Source: Methanobacteriota archaeon
GTDB lineage: Archaea > Thermoplasmatota > DTKX01 > GCA-020343715
DNA length: 7,102 nucleotides
Reading direction: 5' to 3'
Assembly (NCBI GenBank): GCA_030594725.1
Contig: JAUVEQ010000153.1
Span: 1 to 7,102, forward strand
This document shows, in pieces, positions 1 through 5,483 of the stretch. Below the pieces are notes generated by a model. The model had not been told where the DNA came from and ran no database searches. It saw only the letters and a list, made by a program, of their open reading frames with translations. Within the stretch, counting starts at the first letter, position 1. Every line of letters starts with the position of its first letter. The translations under genes and the position numbers were made by a program.

Positions 1-1
1 G

Positions 2-151
2 GCCTTGGTCGCGGGGAAGGACGTGGGCGGAAAGGCCGCCGCCAAGAGCAAGGAGGTCGGGGGAAAGACCCTCAAAGCGACCAAGGACGTGGGTGGTAAG
101 GCCGCTGACGGTGTGAAGAAGACGGCCAGCAAGGGCAAGAAGTCCAAGTGA
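2..151 (+). CDS. C-terminal part of lysine-rich 11-mer repeat protein (LEA-like or H1-tail-like), 5' truncated by window edge
   Basis: Reading from base 2 gives 49 codons ending in TGA at 149-151; the start lies outside the window. The peptide has 14 lysines against four acidic residues and is otherwise almost all Ala, Gly, Val, Ser and Thr. The motif K-[DE]-V-G-G-K occurs three times, at visible residues 6, 17 and 28, exactly 11 residues apart, and the end is a basic tail (KKTASKGKKSK). An exact 11-residue period is typical of group 3 LEA proteins, which protect proteins or membranes in stress. The strong positive charge is closer to histone-H1-like or Hc1-like DNA-binding tails. The sequence does not decide between these. 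There are no cysteines and no membrane segment in the visible part. The next gene downstream has the same 11-residue periodicity, which suggests shared ancestry or function. The coding frame is well supported by repeat conservation. Confidence 0.75.
   Translation, partial: ALVAGKDVGGKAAAKSKEVGGKTLKATKDVGGKAADGVKKTASKGKKSK
17..106 (+). repeat. Direct repeat coding for the 11-mer motif
   Basis: The 24-base units at 17-40 and 83-106 (both starting AAGGACGTGGG) agree at 21 of 24 positions and lie 66 bases, or 22 codons, apart. A more diverged unit lies between them at about 50-73. The differences between the two close copies fall at third codon positions, so the repeat is kept under protein-level selection or arose by a fairly recent in-frame duplication. 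Confidence 0.75.
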
Positions 152-196
152 GCCGATGGCCATCCCCGCACCCAGCGGAACCACCTGGCGGGCTGT

Positions 197-210
197 CGAA
201 AGGCTTATAG
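197..210 (+). promoter_or_regulatory. Archaeal promoter (BRE + TATA) for the 11-mer/zinc protein gene
   Basis: CGAAAGG (197-203) is followed directly by CTTATAG (204-210), the expected order of a BRE and TATA box. A start site about 25 bases downstream would fall near 232, just before the AGGTGG ribosome binding site at 235-240 and the ATG at 245. The same CGAAAGG element appears in two other promoters in this window. No other promoter is evident before the gene at 594. Confidence 0.65.
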
Positions 211-244
211 CATCACCATACCCTTTCATTCTATAGGTGGACCG

Positions 245-559
245 ATGGCCGAATTACTGAAGAAGACCGGACGGAAGATAAAGAAGGCAGGGCACACCGT
301 CGAGGAGAAGGCTGGTGAGGCGGGCCACAAGGTGGCAGATGGCGCCAAGTCGGCTGGCCACAAGACAAAGGAGGGCGCTAAGGCTGCCGGGCACAAGACG
401 GCCAAAGCGAGTGTGCATGCCGTCGGCAGGATGGACTTCACTTGCGACACCTGCGGCAAGCTGATGAAGCCTGGTGGCGAGTACACCCGGGTCATCCGGG
501 GCAAGGAGTACCAGTTCTGCTCGGTGCCGTGCTCGAACCACTTCCATCCCAAGATGTGA
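245..559 (+). CDS. 11-mer repeat (LEA-like) protein with C-terminal TRASH/YHS-like Cys4 zinc domain
   Basis: A complete 104-residue protein. The ATG is set by AGGTGG at 235-240, five bases upstream. Residues 1-62 are Lys/Ala/Gly/His-rich with the tripeptide AGH at 15, 26, 37 and 48, an exact 11-residue period, giving units like AGHKTKEGAKA. Residues 64-102 form a compact metal-binding unit: C67-x2-C70, then an EYTRVIRGKEYQF stretch, then C92-x3-C96 followed by NHFHP. The C-x2-C ... FCS-x2-C ... F pattern is that of TRASH/YHS/L24e-like treble-clef zinc (or metal-sensing) domains. By family knowledge, TRASH domains bind metals and mediate trafficking, resistance or regulation, while 11-mer LEA repeats are stress-protective and often disordered. 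The fusion of the two is inferred from one continuous frame. No membrane segment or signal peptide is seen. The partial gene before it has a matching repeat period, and the membrane gene follows 34 bases after. The exact function is unknown. Confidence 0.85.
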   Translation: MAELLKKTGRKIKKAGHTVEEKAGEAGHKVADGAKSAGHKTKEGAKAAGHKTAKASVHAVGRMDFTCDTCGKLMKPGGEYTRVIRGKEYQFCSVPCSNHFHPKM

Positions 560-593
560 ACGTCGAAGTACGAAGGCACTCCGGGGATGGACC

Positions 594-1769
594 ATGCCGG
601 CCGCTCAGCCTATCGAGAACAAGGGAGCCCTTCAGCTGGGGGCGAGGGAACACCTCTACATGACCTTGAGGCCCCACTACCTTGCGTTCTTCAGATACTT
701 CGTCGTCGGCCTCCTGCTGATCCTTTGGAGCGTGGCGGTCTACTGGATGTACTACGAGGACTGGTTGTCGTTCACCTTCTTCGACTCGACCATCAATAAT
801 CTGATGCCCGCCCTTGTCTTCATCGGCGGTGCGTTCCTCATCGGATGGTTCGCCATGGCCGGCTACAGCGGGGCGCTCCGTGGCACGTTCTGGGCCGCGG
901 TCATCTCGCTGATCGTCCTATCCCTCCTCTACATATGGTACTGGGACGACCCCGAATTCATACCTACCCTCACGGTCATCTTCGGACTATCAATGGGCCT
1001 GGTCGCCATGCTCATGGCCTTGATCTACCGGCGCGCCTTCTCGTACTTCATCACCAACCAGCGCATGGTCCTTCGGTACAAGATGTTCTCGATGGAGGAG
1101 AACACCTTTCGTTTCGAGAAGATCGAGGACTTCAAGGTCATCCGGTCCTTCGTGTTCCGCATCTTCGGTCTCGGCACCATCCGCGCGTACACCGGGACCG
1201 AGGACGGTAAGGCCGACCCGGACCGGGAGTTCGACGGGCCCAAGGAGGCCCTGTACGGCATCCGGAAGCCGATGGAGGTCAAACAGATGCTCATCGAGAT
1301 CGTCCTGGAACGAGACCAGTACGACGAGCGGATGGTGGAGATGCTCGAGGAGAAGGGGGATCCCCAGCCTGCCCAGGAGGAGGTGACACCGACCCCTGAA
1401 CCAGCGCCGGCGGCTGCCGTTGCGGCCGTGGCCTACTATCAGCCGGCTCCCACCCCCGAACCCGAGCCGGTACCCGAACCGGCCAAGAACTACGAGAAGG
1501 TTGAGCAGCCGGTACAGCCGGCACCGATCCCCCCGCCCGCGCCCTCGCAGGAGCCCTCGGAGGATCCCGAGGCCTCTCCCGTTCGCATGATGTATCCCCA
1601 GGCGGAGGAGCCCGTGTCCCAGTTCACTCTCGAGGGCGGGGATGACATGGAGTTCCGCGATTCATCGCCCAAGAAGGGGGCACCGCCTCCCAAGAAACCG
1701 CGGCCCATCGTTGAGGACGAGGACCCCAGCAGAGAGGTCTACGACGAGAAGAAGCCCAGGGCATTGTAG
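594..1769 (+). CDS. Membrane protein with four TM helices, bacterial-PH-like (DUF304/YdbS-type) domain and Pro/Glu-rich tail
   Basis: 391 residues from ATG 594. The frame stays open upstream to an ATG at 474, but that part overlaps the preceding gene and has a shadow-like Ser/Arg composition. Hydrophobic helices lie at about 33-53, 70-90, 98-117 and 124-145. They are followed by a typical bacterial PH (bPH2) stretch: AFSYFITNQRMVLRY at 148-162, then FEKIEDFKVIRS and FGLGTIRAYTG, ending with a GIRKP...KQMLIEIV helix by about residue 240. Such domains occur in YdbS/YdbT-like membrane proteins, whose role is poorly defined. From about residue 250 the protein becomes low-complexity, rich in Pro, Glu and Ala (PEPEPVPEPA type), and ends with a charged Lys/Asp/Glu segment; the tail is probably disordered and cytoplasmic. 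No TATA box is visible in the 34-base gap before it, so co-transcription with the zinc-repeat gene is likely. The GGGGATGG before the start is only a weak ribosome site. Confidence 0.85.
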   Translation: MPAAQPIENKGALQLGAREHLYMTLRPHYLAFFRYFVVGLLLILWSVAVYWMYYEDWLSFTFFDSTINNLMPALVFIGGAFLIGWFAMAGYSGALRGTFWAAVISLIVLSLLYIWYWDDPEFIPTLTVIFGLSMGLVAMLMALIYRRAFSYFITNQRMVLRYKMFSMEENTFRFEKIEDFKVIRSFVFRIFGLGTIRAYTGTEDGKADPDREFDGPKEALYGIRKPMEVKQMLIEIVLERDQYDERMVEMLEEKGDPQPAQEEVTPTPEPAPAAAVAAVAYYQPAPTPEPEPVPEPAKNYEKVEQPVQPAPIPPPAPSQEPSEDPEASPVRMMYPQAEEPVSQFTLEGGDDMEFRDSSPKKGAPPPKKPRPIVEDEDPSREVYDEKKPRAL

Positions 1770-1785
1770 GCCCTATGCCGGTCCA

Positions 1786-2415
1786 TCACTGAAGCCAGAT
1801 GAAGTAGCGGAGCTCCGCTTCGTACGAGATGACTGTGGGTTCATTGACCACAAGGGTATAGTTGGAGGAGCTTGCCCACCTGTCCTCGGGGAGGTCCTCG
1901 ACCGAGCCGACGGCGTTGGAACCGAAGAGCTCGACCTCACCAAGGTAGAGGAACAACCATGCATGGTCCGTTCCGACGAGACGGTTCTCGGCAAAGATCG
2001 CATTCACGATCGGCATGATCGTACCCGTGTCGTACGTTCCGTTCCATGAACCGCTCTCGTCCTCGTTGCGTCGCGTGAGCTCGACGAAGGAATCCAATAG
2101 CCATTGGACCGTGTCGGCCTCTGAGGGTGCCACCCAATGGTCAAGGGGCCGGGTCTCATTGTCCGTGGAGTTCGACCACTCGATCATCGGCATGGGGTAG
2201 CTCTCATTGAGGGACAGGGCCTCGACCATGATGCGTCCGGTGTCGGCGAGGTGCTGGTAGTGGTCGTCGGAGAGCTCGCCGTTCCTGCCGGCGGTGGTGG
2301 CGGTGTAGAGGAACATGCCCTCGGATATCAGGATGACCACCATGAGGAAGAGGAGGGCATCGTAAATGGCCACCAAGCCCTGCCTGGTGGCCCTGAAGGC
2401 GAAATATCTCCTCAT
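1786..2415 (-). CDS. Pilin-like exported membrane-anchored protein (second gene of pair)
   Basis: 209 residues. The N-terminus is basic (MRRYFAFRATRQG) and leads into one hydrophobic helix at about 14-37, interrupted by Y18-D19 near its start. The rest is a polar, Asp/Glu/Ser-rich ectodomain with five N-x-S/T sequons (NES, NST, NET, NGT, NYT) and no cysteine, and it ends in the short strand-like ELRYFIWLQ. This layout matches archaeal type IV pilin-like or pseudopilin-like proteins with a class III-type signal, though a peptidase site is not certain. The start ATG overlaps the stop of the upstream gene by four bases (ATGA), so translation is coupled. Aligned without gaps on the arginine before the helix (R11 here, R8 in the partner), the two N-termini share hydrophobic spacing and the same acidic residue eight positions on (D19 and D16). 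No named family could be assigned. It could instead be an ordinary signal-anchored surface protein. Confidence 0.8.
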   Translation of the reverse strand: MRRYFAFRATRQGLVAIYDALLFLMVVILISEGMFLYTATTAGRNGELSDDHYQHLADTGRIMVEALSLNESYPMPMIEWSNSTDNETRPLDHWVAPSEADTVQWLLDSFVELTRRNEDESGSWNGTYDTGTIMPIVNAIFAENRLVGTDHAWLFLYLGEVELFGSNAVGSVEDLPEDRWASSSNYTLVVNEPTVISYEAELRYFIWLQ

Positions 2416-2942
2416 CGCCAGACCACCACCGTCATGATGCAGGCGTGCCTTAGCGACACGTCATAGTCCCCGCCTGACAACAGTTCCTCGAACACGAGGG
2501 AGTACTGGATATGGGTCACCAGGGTCTCCTTGCCCTCGGGCACGGGTTTCCCGAACTCATAGAACGAGTAATTGCTCTCCGGGTCGTGATCGGACCCCGG
2601 AATGACGAGGTCATCGAAAATGATGTTGTAGTTGAGGTCCGAACGTATGTGGTCCTGGAAGTCCGTGTTCGACATGCCGTCCAGACTGCTCTGCCTAAGT
2701 TGGAATTCGGGGTAATGGGAGCCGTAGGAATTGATCGCCATGAGCCGGTCCCACGCCTCGATCTGCTCGACCAGGTGCTCGACCTCGTCGAACATCTCCT
2801 GGTCCTCCTCGACGGAGCCGAAGGCGGACCAGTTGTAGAGGGTCGACGTCAGGAGGATCCCGATGCCCACCACGATGACCAGCAGCGTCTGCAGGTCCTC
2901 GAAGACGCCTATCTCCCCCCGCATGTCCCTTCGAAGTCGCAT
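2412..2942 (-). CDS. Pilin-like exported membrane-anchored protein (first gene of pair)
   Basis: 176 residues. A basic start (MRLRRDMRG) is followed by EIGVFEDLQ and a hydrophobic helix at about 17-36, giving R-G-E at a position where class III prepilin signals are cut; cleavage there is inferred, not shown. The ectodomain is acidic, begins with a heptad-like helix (EEDQEMFDEVEHLVEQIEAW) and has two N-x-S sequons (NWS, NYS). It ends in a hydrophobic strand, IMTVVVWR. Known archaeal minor pilins and pilin-like proteins have this build: N-terminal helix for assembly and a C-terminal beta domain outside the cell. The BRE/TATA at 2981-2966 would start transcription about three bases before the ATG, and no Shine-Dalgarno is seen, so the mRNA is probably leaderless. 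It overlaps the next gene by four bases. No assembly ATPase or platform gene is in the window. Confidence 0.8.
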   Translation of the reverse strand: MRLRRDMRGEIGVFEDLQTLLVIVVGIGILLTSTLYNWSAFGSVEEDQEMFDEVEHLVEQIEAWDRLMAINSYGSHYPEFQLRQSSLDGMSNTDFQDHIRSDLNYNIIFDDLVIPGSDHDPESNYSFYEFGKPVPEGKETLVTHIQYSLVFEELLSGGDYDVSLRHACIMTVVVWR

Positions 2943-2965
2943 CCAGTTGCTTGAGGACCAGGGGC

Positions 2966-2981
2966 GCTTATGAGCCTTTCG
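2966..2981 (-). promoter_or_regulatory. Archaeal promoter (BRE + TATA) for the pilin-like gene pair, probably leaderless
   Basis: On the minus strand CGAAAGG (2981 to 2975) is followed by CTCATAAGC (2974 to 2966). A start site about 25 bases from the TATA centre falls near 2945, leaving about three bases before the ATG at 2942. No Shine-Dalgarno sequence is present in that interval. Confidence 0.55.
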
Positions 2982-3049
2982 GTGATAACATCAAGGAGTG
3001 TTCTAATCCATCAACCGAGAACGTCGTACCCAGGGTCATCTGACGGGCT

Positions 3050-3065
3050 CGAAAGGGTTATCTAT
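3050..3065 (+). promoter_or_regulatory. Archaeal promoter (BRE + TATA) for tRNA-Pro
   Basis: CGAAAGGG (3050-3057) runs straight into TTATCTAT (3058-3065). The predicted start site is near 3087, a few bases before the mature tRNA 5' end at 3092, the usual arrangement for archaeal tRNA genes. The CGAAAGG element matches the promoters at 197 and 2981. Confidence 0.6.
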
Positions 3066-3082
3066 GGGGGCCTCCTTTTGGT

Positions 3083-3107
3083 GCTACCCACGGGCCCGTG
3101 GGGTAGC
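3083..3107 (+). repeat. 25-nt near-perfect palindrome across the tRNA-Pro 5' end
   Basis: A perfect 10-base palindrome, ACGGGCCCGT (3090-3099), is flanked by GCTACCC (3083-3089) and its complement GGGTAGC, with one extra G (3100-3107). Half the element is leader and half is mature tRNA (acceptor strand, bases 8-9 and start of the D arm). In RNA it could form about 10 base pairs with a bulged G that compete with the cloverleaf; in DNA it could act as a cruciform or a binding site. Confidence 0.85.
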
Positions 3108-3167
3108 TTGGTATCCTTCCACCTTGGGGTGGTGGTCACTCGAGTTCGAATCTCGGCGGGCCCACCA
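3092..3167 (+). tRNA. tRNA-Pro, anticodon GGG, CCA encoded
   Basis: A complete cloverleaf can be drawn. The acceptor stem GGGCCCG (3092-3098) pairs with CGGGCCC (3157-3163), with discriminator A3164 and genomic CCA at 3165-3167. The D loop has A14, G15, G18-G19 and A21. The anticodon stem CCACC (3119-3123) pairs with GGTGG (3131-3135) around the loop TTGGGGT, placing anticodon GGG at 3126-3128, which reads proline codons CCC and CCU. The T arm is TCGAG/CTCGG (one G-U pair) around TTCGAAT. No intron is present. Mature length is 73 nt before CCA. Its 5' strand takes part in an unusual palindrome with the leader. Confidence 0.95.
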
Positions 3168-3230
3168 ATTCCCCTTATTCTCAGCGACCTGTGGAGAGGA
3201 TGCCCCGATGACATCCCGATGGAATTGATA

Positions 3231-3247
3231 TCGGAATATAGATTAAT
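3231..3247 (+). promoter_or_regulatory. Possible TATA promoter for the surface propeller protein, probably leaderless
   Basis: An AT-rich block, AATATAGATTAAT (3235-3247), is the only TATA-like sequence between the tRNA and the ATG at 3272. The predicted start site near 3265 leaves only a few bases of leader. No Shine-Dalgarno is visible before the ATG. It lacks the CGAAAGG element seen at three other promoters here, so a different strength or control is possible. Confidence 0.4.
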
Positions 3248-3271
3248 GGCCATTGTATTCGTTCCATCGTC

Positions 3272-5203
3272 ATGACTGGCAAGTTCCTACGTCCGTCCTC
3301 GCGTGTCCTCCTGCCGATCCTATGTATCACGCTCCTTGTCTTTGTCTCGAGCTCGGCATGGGCGGCCCCTGGTGACCTCTCGGTGGACATGGAACTGGAT
3401 GAGAGGGAATTGGAGGCGGAGCCACAGGAGGGGCCCGGGACCGTCGTGTTCCACGGGAACGTGACCTTCACCCAGCCGTTCTACCAGTACGCCTCGGCCA
3501 CCATCACCGCCGACCTGGACAAGAACTGGTCCGTGACGGTCTCGCCGTCGACCGTGAGCAACAGGGGCGGGGGCAGCGTACCCTTCACCGTCTCGGTAGA
3601 GGCCCCCACCTCCGCCAGGGGCGGCGAGGTCTCATCCCTGGATGTGGTTGCGGAGTACTCCACCCGCATCGGTGACCCCCGGGTGGTATCGACCACCGCC
3701 ACCGTCAAGGTCAAGCCCTGGGTCGGTTATCGTTTCAATCTCACGGGACCTGTGGAGCTGGTGCTGGAGACGGGAACCACCGGGACCCTGCGGATACCCG
3801 TTCGCAACGTGGGCAACGAGCCAGAGTACTTCTCGGCGACGGTCCCCTACTGGTACGGCCTGCGACCCCTTGGAGTGACGGTGGTACCGCCCAACCGGGT
3901 GCTGGTCCAGCCCAAGCAGGAGCTGTCCCTTGAGTTCCAGATATCCCTCGAGAGCGGCATCGTGCCCAGGGCGTACGTGTTCGAGCTCGTGGTCGACGCC
4001 CTTTCCCTGGAGGATGGTGGCGAGGAGGCCACCCTCGATCCAAGGCCCCTCACGGCGAGACTATACGTCACCGGTGAGTCTCCCCCGAACGACCCCTACG
4101 ATGTCTGGCAGGTGGGTGACCCTCCCGAGAGCATACCCAGCTGGAAGTCCGTCTTCGGTTCCCAGGAGTGGCGTGCCAACCCAGACGTGGACGCCACGGG
4201 CGGCAAGATGGTGTACGACCAGTCCGAGGGGACCGACAGGGTGATCTACCTGGGGGAGACGGAGGGCTCGGGGGCCCGACGGCTCACCAACGGGCACGTG
4301 GACCATCATCCCGTGTTCTCACCCAATGGACAGATGATCGCCTTCGCCCGCATGCCCGACCGGATCATCATGATCAACCTGAACGGCACCGAGCTCCTGG
4401 AGTTCGGATCCGAACTGGGCCAGATCAACATCACAGACTGGTCGCCCTCGGGAGATCGCCTGCTGTTCGACTCCGGTGGGGATATCTACGAACTGGACCT
4501 GAGCACGAACATGACCTGGTTGCTGGCGGGGGAACCCGTGGACCAGTGGGGTGCGGTGTACTCCCTGGACGGGAGCCGTGTCTACTACGTGTCCTTCGAG
4601 GCCGCTGGAGAGAGACCCGAGGTCTGGACGATGCTCTCCGACGGAGCGGGCCACGTCCAACTCACCTTCAACGACCAGTGGGAAAGGACCCCGTCCGTCA
4701 GTCCCAACGGCAAGAGGGTGGCCTTCGCCCTGTCCGAACAGACCCTCTCCGGGGACCGGGTCTGCGTCATGAACTCGGACGGTTCCGACGTGAGGTTCTT
4801 CACCGATCGTTCCAAGACCGTGTTCAACGTGCGGTGGCTACCGAACGGTGAGGCCCTGGTGGCGGAGGTGGGCATGCAGGACTCGTCCTTCCACGACATC
4901 GAGAGCGTGCTCTATCCCTGGGAGGACGCCAGCTTCCCGAAGAACGATGATGGGACCGATGGATCGTCACCGGACGAAGGCCTCTGGGACATGCTGTTGG
5001 GAACCCTCGGCCTGTCCGTGATGATCGCGATCGTCCTGATTGCGGTCGTGGCCGTGGCGGTCGTCGTTGTGATGGGCCGGAGGAAGCGTGCCCGGGCGGA
5101 GTCGGCCGAGAGACTGATCGAGATGACCGGGCGCGGCCACGAGGGCTCCGGCCCCATCGAGATCGTCCGTGTTGTGCCCGAGGAAGAACGCTTCCACTGG
5201 TAG
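3272..5203 (+). CDS. Large type I surface protein: signal peptide, two Ig-like domains, six-blade TolB/PD40-like beta-propeller, C-terminal TM
   Basis: 643 residues. Residues 1-31 are a Sec signal peptide (basic start, hydrophobic core, AWA cut site). About 34-150 and 155-270 are two beta-rich Ig-like or CARDB/NEW3-like domains; the second has the NVGNEPEYFSATV pattern typical of such cell-surface modules. From about 295 to 540 there is a beta-propeller. Six blade turns are seen with glycines at 310, 353, 394, 434, 480 and 526 (SPNGQMIAF, SPSGDRLLF, SLDGSRVYY, SPNGKRVAF, LPNGEALVA type), spaced 40-46 residues, as in TolB-like PD40 repeats. After an Asp/Ser-rich linker there is one membrane helix (about 577-601), then an Arg/Lys stop-transfer patch and a 40-residue acidic cytoplasmic tail. 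The bulk should therefore be outside the cell. Propellers of this type bind proteins or peptides; no catalytic residues were recognised and no partner is known. The gene stands alone on its strand between the tRNA and the convergent ribosomal operon. Confidence 0.9.
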   Translation: MTGKFLRPSSRVLLPILCITLLVFVSSSAWAAPGDLSVDMELDERELEAEPQEGPGTVVFHGNVTFTQPFYQYASATITADLDKNWSVTVSPSTVSNRGGGSVPFTVSVEAPTSARGGEVSSLDVVAEYSTRIGDPRVVSTTATVKVKPWVGYRFNLTGPVELVLETGTTGTLRIPVRNVGNEPEYFSATVPYWYGLRPLGVTVVPPNRVLVQPKQELSLEFQISLESGIVPRAYVFELVVDALSLEDGGEEATLDPRPLTARLYVTGESPPNDPYDVWQVGDPPESIPSWKSVFGSQEWRANPDVDATGGKMVYDQSEGTDRVIYLGETEGSGARRLTNGHVDHHPVFSPNGQMIAFARMPDRIIMINLNGTELLEFGSELGQINITDWSPSGDRLLFDSGGDIYELDLSTNMTWLLAGEPVDQWGAVYSLDGSRVYYVSFEAAGERPEVWTMLSDGAGHVQLTFNDQWERTPSVSPNGKRVAFALSEQTLSGDRVCVMNSDGSDVRFFTDRSKTVFNVRWLPNGEALVAEVGMQDSSFHDIESVLYPWEDASFPKNDDGTDGSSPDEGLWDMLLGTLGLSVMIAIVLIAVVAVAVVVVMGRRKRARAESAERLIEMTGRGHEGSGPIEIVRVVPEEERFHW

Positions 5204-5240
5204 AGCGACGATACTCGTAGCAACGTGATACGTGGACCGG

Positions 5241-5254
5241 GGTCCCGAGGGACC
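5241..5254. other. Hairpin between convergent genes
   Basis: GGTCCC-GA-GGGACC is a perfect inverted repeat in the 84-base gap between the surface protein stop (5203) and the rpoN stop (5288). It reads the same on both strands, so it could fold in transcripts from either side. No U-rich tract follows it on either strand, so a role in archaeal termination is doubtful; it may serve in RNA stability. A weaker GGGG-N6-CCCC pair lies at 5271-5284. Confidence 0.4.
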
Positions 5255-5287
5255 ACCGTCGGGGGCATCTGGGGCCTTGACCCCTCA

Positions 5288-5476
5288 TCAGTAGGGCATG
5301 ACCTCTTCGATGAGGGGGACGTGGGCCATGAAGATGCGCCGGCAGCAGTACCTGTCGACACCCAGCTCGTCTAGGGATTCTCGGGGGCTCTTGCCGTCCT
5401 CGACCATGTGGGTGTAGGTCTCGTAAAGGCCCCCGATGACCTTCCCGCAGGAGAAACAACGAACGGGTATGATCAT
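5288..5476 (-). CDS. rpoN: DNA-directed RNA polymerase subunit N (RpoN/Rpb10)
   Basis: 62 residues, the usual length of archaeal Rpo10. It opens with MIIPVRCFSCGKVIGG, with the zinc-binding C-x2-C pair, and carries the second pair as RYCCRR, completing the atypical CX2C...CC zinc bundle of the family. The small subunit helps anchor the Rpo3/Rpo11 assembly platform in the polymerase core. A longer in-frame start at 5524 exists but lies inside rps9; the ATG at 5476 is fixed by the conserved N-terminus and by AGGTGATC just upstream. The gene starts four bases after the rps9 stop. The ribosome site includes the rps9 TGA, so the genes are probably translationally coupled. The operon ends here: the next gene is convergent, so the RpoK, enolase and S2 genes that follow rpoN in many archaea are not adjacent. 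Confidence 0.97.
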   Translation of the reverse strand: MIIPVRCFSCGKVIGGLYETYTHMVEDGKSPRESLDELGVDRYCCRRIFMAHVPLIEEVMPY

Positions 5477-5483
5477 TTGATCA
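5470..5483 (-). promoter_or_regulatory. Hairpin over rps9 stop and rpoN start
   Basis: On the minus strand TGATC-AAAT-GATCA can fold into a five-pair stem. It contains the rps9 TGA, part of the AGGTGATC ribosome site and the first bases of the rpoN ATG. Ribosomes finishing rps9 would open it. It is short and AU-rich, so only a mild effect is likely. Confidence 0.4.

Noticed and set aside
156..236. Short 26-codon frame ATG 156 to TAG 234-236
   Set aside because: It runs across the BRE/TATA of the next gene, has no ribosome site and shows no recognisable sequence.
474..593. Longer start for the PH-domain membrane protein
   Set aside because: It overlaps the zinc-domain gene in another frame, and the extra residues are Ser/Arg-rich shadow sequence.
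1642..2049. Plus-strand frame of 135 codons opposite the pilin-like gene
   Set aside because: Arg/Asp/Gly shadow of two real genes; no domain or start signal.
2511..2954. Plus-strand frame of 147 codons
   Set aside because: Opposite strand of the first pilin-like gene; Val/Leu/Glu-rich shadow composition without domain features.
3092..3167. tRNA-Pro as an integration (att) site
   Set aside because: No second copy of the tRNA 3' end and no integrase gene is visible in the window.
4824..5459. Minus-strand frame of 211 codons downstream of rpoN
   Set aside because: Arg/Pro/Ser-rich shadow of the surface protein that also runs through rpoN in another frame.
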